From Streptomyces sp. NL15-2K (GTDB lineage Bacteria > Actinomycetota > Actinomycetes > Streptomycetales > Streptomycetaceae), in the NCBI RefSeq assembly GCF_030551255.1, contig NZ_CP130630.1, positions 10,787,001-10,851,000 of the forward strand: 64,000 nucleotides of DNA. The letters are read 5' to 3'. Under the pieces are notes generated by a model that did no database searches, had not been told where the DNA came from, and saw nothing but the letters and a program-made list of their open reading frames with translations. The position numbers and the translations under genes are program-made. Shown here piece by piece: positions 60,690-64,000 of the stretch (positions are counted from its first letter, which is position 1; every line of letters begins with the position of its first letter).

Positions 60690-62068
60690 TAGCCCAGGTA
60701 GGCGAGTTCGGGGAAGTGCCGCTGGTAGGCGTCCAGCAGGCGTATCGCCACGGCGTACGAGTCGATCAGCGGGTGGATGGTCAGCGCCTTGACCGCGTGG
60801 GCGCGGTCGCCGGTGGTGGCGGCACGGATGACCGCGCGCTCCACCTCCTTGACCGAGCACACCAGGCCCTTGCCGTGGTCGGGCAACGGGGCCCCGGCGA
60901 TGGCGTGGGCGCCGTTGGCGTCCACGTGGCAGGGGACCTCGATGACGGCGTCATCGTCGAGGACGGGGATCCGGCCCCGGTTGCGGACGTTGAGGATGAG
61001 GGCGGTGCGCTCGTCCAGGGCGATGGCCCGCATGAGGGAGAGGGCCACCTGCTCGTAGCCGCCGGACTCGAGGTCGCAGGAGTCGCGTTCACCCATGCCG
61101 ACGGCGTCGCGGTTCTCCGCCATGTAAGTGATCTCGCGCTCCAGGCGGGTGGCGTCCCAGGCGTTCCAGGCGGCACGGGGTGGGGGCGGGGCAGAGGCGG
61201 AACCGGCCGCGCTCATGGAGTCCGTGCTCAGGGAGTCGTAGAAGCGCTGCTGCTGGGAGTGCAGGAAGGCGCCCCGGGTCTGTTCCGCGGCCCGGGCGGA
61301 GCCGACCGACTCGCGGTGGAAGTAGTAGTAGTGCAGGTATTCGTTGGGCAGTGCTCCGAGCGTGCGCAGCAGGTCGGCGCCGAAGAGCTTGCCCTCCTCG
61401 AAGGAGGTCAGCGCGGCCTCGTCCGCCAGCAGGGACGGCAGCAGGTCCCGGCCGTCGGCGTACAGGCCGCACAGCCAGCCCAGGTGGTTCAGGCCCACGT
61501 AGTCCAGGCGCGTGCGCGCCGGGTCGGCGCCGAGTGCCCCGGCCACGCGGCGGCCGAGGCCCACGGGGGAGTCGCAGATCCCGATCACGCGGTCGCCGAG
61601 GTGGGCGGTCATGGCCTCGGTGACCAGGCCGGCGGGATTGGTGAAGTTGATGACCCAGGCGTCGGGCGCCAGCGCGGCGACGCGGCGGGCGATCTCCAGC
61701 GCCACCGGGACGGTGCGCAGCCCGTACGAGATGCCGCCCGCGCCGACGGTCTCCTGGCCCAGGACGCCCTCCTCCAGGGCGATCCGCTCGTCCGCCGCGC
61801 GCCCGGCGAGCCCGCCGACGCGGATGGCGGAGAACACGAAGTCGGCTCCGGTGACCGCCTCGTCCAGGTCGGTGGTGACGGTGACGACGGGCGGGTCGGG
61901 GTGCCCGGCGGCCTGGTCGGTGAGGACCTTGCGGATGGCCGTCAGCCGGGAGGCGTCCAGGTCGTACAGGGTCACCGCGGTGACGCGTCCTTCGCCGCGG
62001 TCGCCCAGCAGCGCCCGGTAGACCAACGGGACCCGGAAGCCACCGCCGCCCAGGATCGTGAGTCTCAT
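60689..62068 (-). CDS. GH4 family glycosidase (6-phospho-beta-glucosidase-like)
   Basis: 459 residues. NAD-binding LTILGGGGFRVPLVYRALLG, IRVGGLAGRAADERIALEEG, VINFTNPAGLVTEA, ICDSPVGLG (the metal-binding cysteine motif, usually CNxP, here CDSP) and GLNHLGW with the conserved histidine. GH4 enzymes cleave glycosides by an NAD- and metal-dependent redox mechanism. The TAG stop (60689-60691) straddles the IS630 junction. The ATG overlaps the regulator's stop (ATGA), so the two genes are coupled and regulator-first. Confidence 0.9.
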   Translation of the reverse strand: MRLTILGGGGFRVPLVYRALLGDRGEGRVTAVTLYDLDASRLTAIRKVLTDQAAGHPDPPVVTVTTDLDEAVTGADFVFSAIRVGGLAGRAADERIALEEGVLGQETVGAGGISYGLRTVPVALEIARRVAALAPDAWVINFTNPAGLVTEAMTAHLGDRVIGICDSPVGLGRRVAGALGADPARTRLDYVGLNHLGWLCGLYADGRDLLPSLLADEAALTSFEEGKLFGADLLRTLGALPNEYLHYYYFHRESVGSARAAEQTRGAFLHSQQQRFYDSLSTDSMSAAGSASAPPPPRAAWNAWDATRLEREITYMAENRDAVGMGERDSCDLESGGYEQVALSLMRAIALDERTALILNVRNRGRIPVLDDDAVIEVPCHVDANGAHAIAGAPLPDHGKGLVCSVKEVERAVIRAATTGDRAHAVKALTIHPLIDSYAVAIRLLDAYQRHFPELAYLG

Positions 62069-62829
62069 ACCTCGACCACCTCAACTCCCGCCTCGCGCAG
62101 CCGCCCGCACGTCTTTTCGTCGCCCGGGGCGTTGGTCACCACGACGTCGAGGTCCTCGGGCCCGCAGACCCTGGCCATTCCGGTGCCGGGGAACTTGCCC
62201 GCGTCCGCCACCAGCACCACCTGGGCGCTGGCGGCGATCATCGCCCGCTTGACGGGCACCTCGACGGCGGTGGTGTCCAGCACCTGGCCGTCGGGGCGGA
62301 TACCGCTGGTGCCGAGGAACAGCCGGTCGGCGTGGATCTGCCGCAGGTTGTCCTCGGTGAGGAAGCCGACCAGCGAGCGGTAGTCGCGCCGGACCACGCC
62401 GCCGAGCAGGATCAACTGGACGTCCTTGTCGTCCTGGAGCTCCTCGTAGACGGCCAGGTTGCTGGTGATCACGGTCAGGGAGCGGCCGTGCAGATGGCGG
62501 GCCACCCGGTGGGCCGTGGTGCCGATGTCGAGCAGCACCGTCTCACCGTCCCCGACCAGATCCGCGCACCACGCGGCCAGCGCGTCCTTGGCCTCGACCC
62601 GGACCGAGGCCACGTCGGCGAAGGGGTCGTCCTCGCCGAGAACGGGGGCGGCACCGCCGTAGACCCGCTTGAGCAGTCCCTCGTCCTCCAGCTGCGCGAG
62701 ATCTCGCCGGATCGTGGCCTGACTCGCCCCGACCTTCTCGGCCAGGGAGACCACCGTGGTGGGCCCGTCCGCGCGCAGGGCACGCAGGATCAGCTGATGT
62801 CTTCGGTCAGGGAGCATGCCGCTGACCAT
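62065..62829 (-). CDS. DeoR-family sugar regulator
   Basis: 254 residues. DeoR helix-turn-helix TTVVSLAEKVGASQATIRRD then LLKRVYGGAAP, and the DeoR C-terminal sugar-phosphate sensor with LLDIGTTAHRVARHL, LILLGGVVRRDYRSLVG and VADAGKFPGTG. First gene of a two-gene operon with the GH4 glycosidase and divergent from the sugar-binding protein; expected to repress both until a sugar phosphate binds. ATG 62829 was used; ATG 62817 is possible. The open frame continues upstream but without family similarity. Confidence 0.9.
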   Translation of the reverse strand: MVSGMLPDRRHQLILRALRADGPTTVVSLAEKVGASQATIRRDLAQLEDEGLLKRVYGGAAPVLGEDDPFADVASVRVEAKDALAAWCADLVGDGETVLLDIGTTAHRVARHLHGRSLTVITSNLAVYEELQDDKDVQLILLGGVVRRDYRSLVGFLTEDNLRQIHADRLFLGTSGIRPDGQVLDTTAVEVPVKRAMIAASAQVVLVADAGKFPGTGMARVCGPEDLDVVVTNAPGDEKTCGRLREAGVEVVEV

Positions 62830-62884
62830 ACTCGCCAACTCGCCAAACTCAAGCAAAGTCGCGCATGAATGTCTCGATTGCTGC

Positions 62885-62898
62885 TTGACCCTTGTCAA
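62885..62898. promoter_or_regulatory. Palindromic operator candidate in the DeoR-SBP divergent region
   Basis: TTGACCCTTGTCAA is a TTGAC-N4-GTCAA palindrome, and a wider inverted pair CAAGCA (62850-62855) / TGCTTG (62882-62887) overlaps it. Both sit 20-70 bases before the DeoR start, inside the 324-base divergent region. The rest of that region (62900-63140) shows no gene. Confidence 0.45.
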
Positions 62899-63153
62899 AC
62901 CCGCGCACCGGGTGCACTCTCTTGCGTAATTCAGAGCCAGGTCCGGACCCCACTCCGGTCGGCCGAAGCGGATGAACGGCGCATTCCGCCGCCAGGACGC
63001 ATCGGCGCCGTCTGAGAGGACCCGGTCGAACACCCCGGGTGGCTGAAGGGTTCCCACCACGCCGATGCTCTTCAGCCACTCGGTCCCCGCCCCGCCCGCC
63101 ATGGCTCGCGACTCACAGGTCCTTCCGGACACGCCGAACACTAGGAGAAGACC

Positions 63154-64000
63154 GTGGACCTTTCCCGTAGACGATTCCTCGAGGCCGCAGTGCTCACGGC
63201 CGCAACGGCCGGGCTGACCGCCGCGTGCGGCGGCGGCTCCGGATCGAGCGGCGGCAAGGACAGCAAGACCCTGAAGCTCTGGTACTGGGCCGGCGGCATG
63301 AGCGACAAGGTCGTCGCCGACGCCAAGAAGCACTTCTCCGACACCACCCTCAAGACGTCCGTGATCGGCGGTGACTTCAAGACCAAGCTGCTCACCGGCA
63401 TGAAGACCGCCCAGACCGCGCCGGACATCACCGGCATCAAGGGCGAGGACATCGCGTCCTTCCTGCCCAACGCGAACCGCTTCCTGGACCTGAACGAGCT
63501 CGGCATGGACAAGCTGGCTCCCGAGTACCTGTCGTGGAAGCTGAAGCAGGCCACCACCCAGGACGGCAAGCTCATCGGCTTCCCCATCGACATCGGCCCC
63601 TGCGCGGTGTACTACCGCGAGGACCTCTTCGCCAAGGCGGGGCTGCCCACCGACCCGGCCAAGGTCTCCGCCGAACTGTCCACCTGGGACGCCTTCTTCG
63701 AAGCCGGCGTCGAACTGCACAAGGCCGTGCCGAAGTCGTTCCTGGTCAACAACATCGGCGCGGTGTTCTCGATGGCCGTCGGTCAGGGCACCAAGCGGTT
63801 CATCGACGAGGACAACACGTTCATCGGCGACCAGGACCACATCCGTGCCGCCTGGACCACCGCCGTGAAGGCGTACACCCTCGGCATCGACGCCAAGATC
63901 AACGACAACACCTGGAACGCCGCCGTGGGCAACGGCACCGTGGCCACCGGGCTGGGCGCCGCCTGGTACGCGCTGGACATCCAGAACGCGGCACCGGCCA
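63154..64000 (+). CDS. Sugar ABC transporter substrate-binding lipoprotein, 3' end outside window
   Basis: 282 codons are present. Twin-arginine-type signal LSRRRFLEAAVLTAATAG ends in the lipobox TAAC-G, so the protein is exported folded and lipid-anchored. The mature part is a type-1 extracellular solute-binding fold: LKLWYWAGGMSDKVVADAKK, TAQTAPDITGIKGEDIASFL, IGFPIDIGPCAVYYREDLFA and TWDAFFEAGVEL. The GTG start has AGGAG seven bases upstream. Divergent from deoR-GH4, it probably heads an operon for import of the oligosaccharide that GH4 degrades. Confidence 0.9.
   Translation, partial: MDLSRRRFLEAAVLTAATAGLTAACGGGSGSSGGKDSKTLKLWYWAGGMSDKVVADAKKHFSDTTLKTSVIGGDFKTKLLTGMKTAQTAPDITGIKGEDIASFLPNANRFLDLNELGMDKLAPEYLSWKLKQATTQDGKLIGFPIDIGPCAVYYREDLFAKAGLPTDPAKVSAELSTWDAFFEAGVELHKAVPKSFLVNNIGAVFSMAVGQGTKRFIDEDNTFIGDQDHIRAAWTTAVKAYTLGIDAKINDNTWNAAVGNGTVATGLGAAWYALDIQNAAPA

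Overview
The window is high-GC actinobacterial DNA and reads as a Streptomyces chromosome. The evidence is strong third-position GC bias, GTG/TTG starts, Tat-type signal peptides, a complete conservon, the end of a hopanoid cluster, a c-di-AMP riboswitch in front of a LysM/M23 hydrolase, and many degraded IS copies.

Region 1 (1-25.6 kb) is compact and orderly. It holds the distal end of a hopanoid locus (dxs, hpnO-like aminotransferase, XRE-cupin regulator, 40-residue membrane peptide), a tyrosine phosphatase-like protein, a GH36 alpha-galactosidase and the riboswitch-controlled LysM/M23 peptidase. Then come secreted and lipolytic proteins, a TetR regulator, an ELFV amino-acid dehydrogenase and an MBL-fold hydrolase. 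The conservon cvnABCD-GAF follows, then a membrane-stress-type trio (holin-like, DUF3618, DUF4235) in which DUF3618 is frameshifted, then the threonine degradation pair tdh-kbl, LysR, XRE-cupin with GNAT, and MmcQ. The region ends at a tRNA-Pro(GGG) gene.

Region 2 (25.6-60.7 kb) has a different texture. Many gene fragments (TetR, CocE, LuxR, QueG-like, luciferase-like, MFS, PfkB, acyl-CoA dehydrogenase and IS701/IS5/ISL3 transposases) surround intact modules. Intact modules are: (a) an HxlR regulator with three matching GTTGC-N5-GCAAC sites and a QueG/reductive-dehalogenase-like 4Fe-4S protein fused to an SCP2 domain, followed by an FMN/2Fe-2S reductase carrying a one-base frameshift; (b) a complete mycofactocin locus, mftABCDEF on the minus strand, divergent from mftG, with mftR beyond it and a perfect palindrome between mftA and mftG; (c) two unrelated short-chain dehydrogenases 16.8 kb apart, each preceded by the same double operator AAACCGATCGGTTT at an identical 25-bp spacing; (d) an MFS exporter plus TetR pair sharing GGACCGATCGGTCC operators; (e) FadR-type regulator, enoyl-CoA hydratase and DUF2889; (f) cell-envelope enzymes (L,D-transpeptidase, D,D-carboxypeptidase) and a membrane-anchored phosphodiesterase-like protein. 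tRNA-Pro is a plausible left edge of an accessory island, but no integrase or direct-repeat right edge was found.

Region 3 (59.3-64 kb) starts with an intact IS630-family element. It has terminal inverted repeats, a TA target duplication and a transposase with a duplicated helix-turn-helix, and is inserted exactly at the stop codon of a GH4 glycosidase gene. The GH4 gene is translationally coupled to a DeoR-type regulator, and divergent from them is a Tat/lipoprotein sugar-binding protein that runs off the window. This looks like a beta-glucoside or other oligosaccharide uptake locus.
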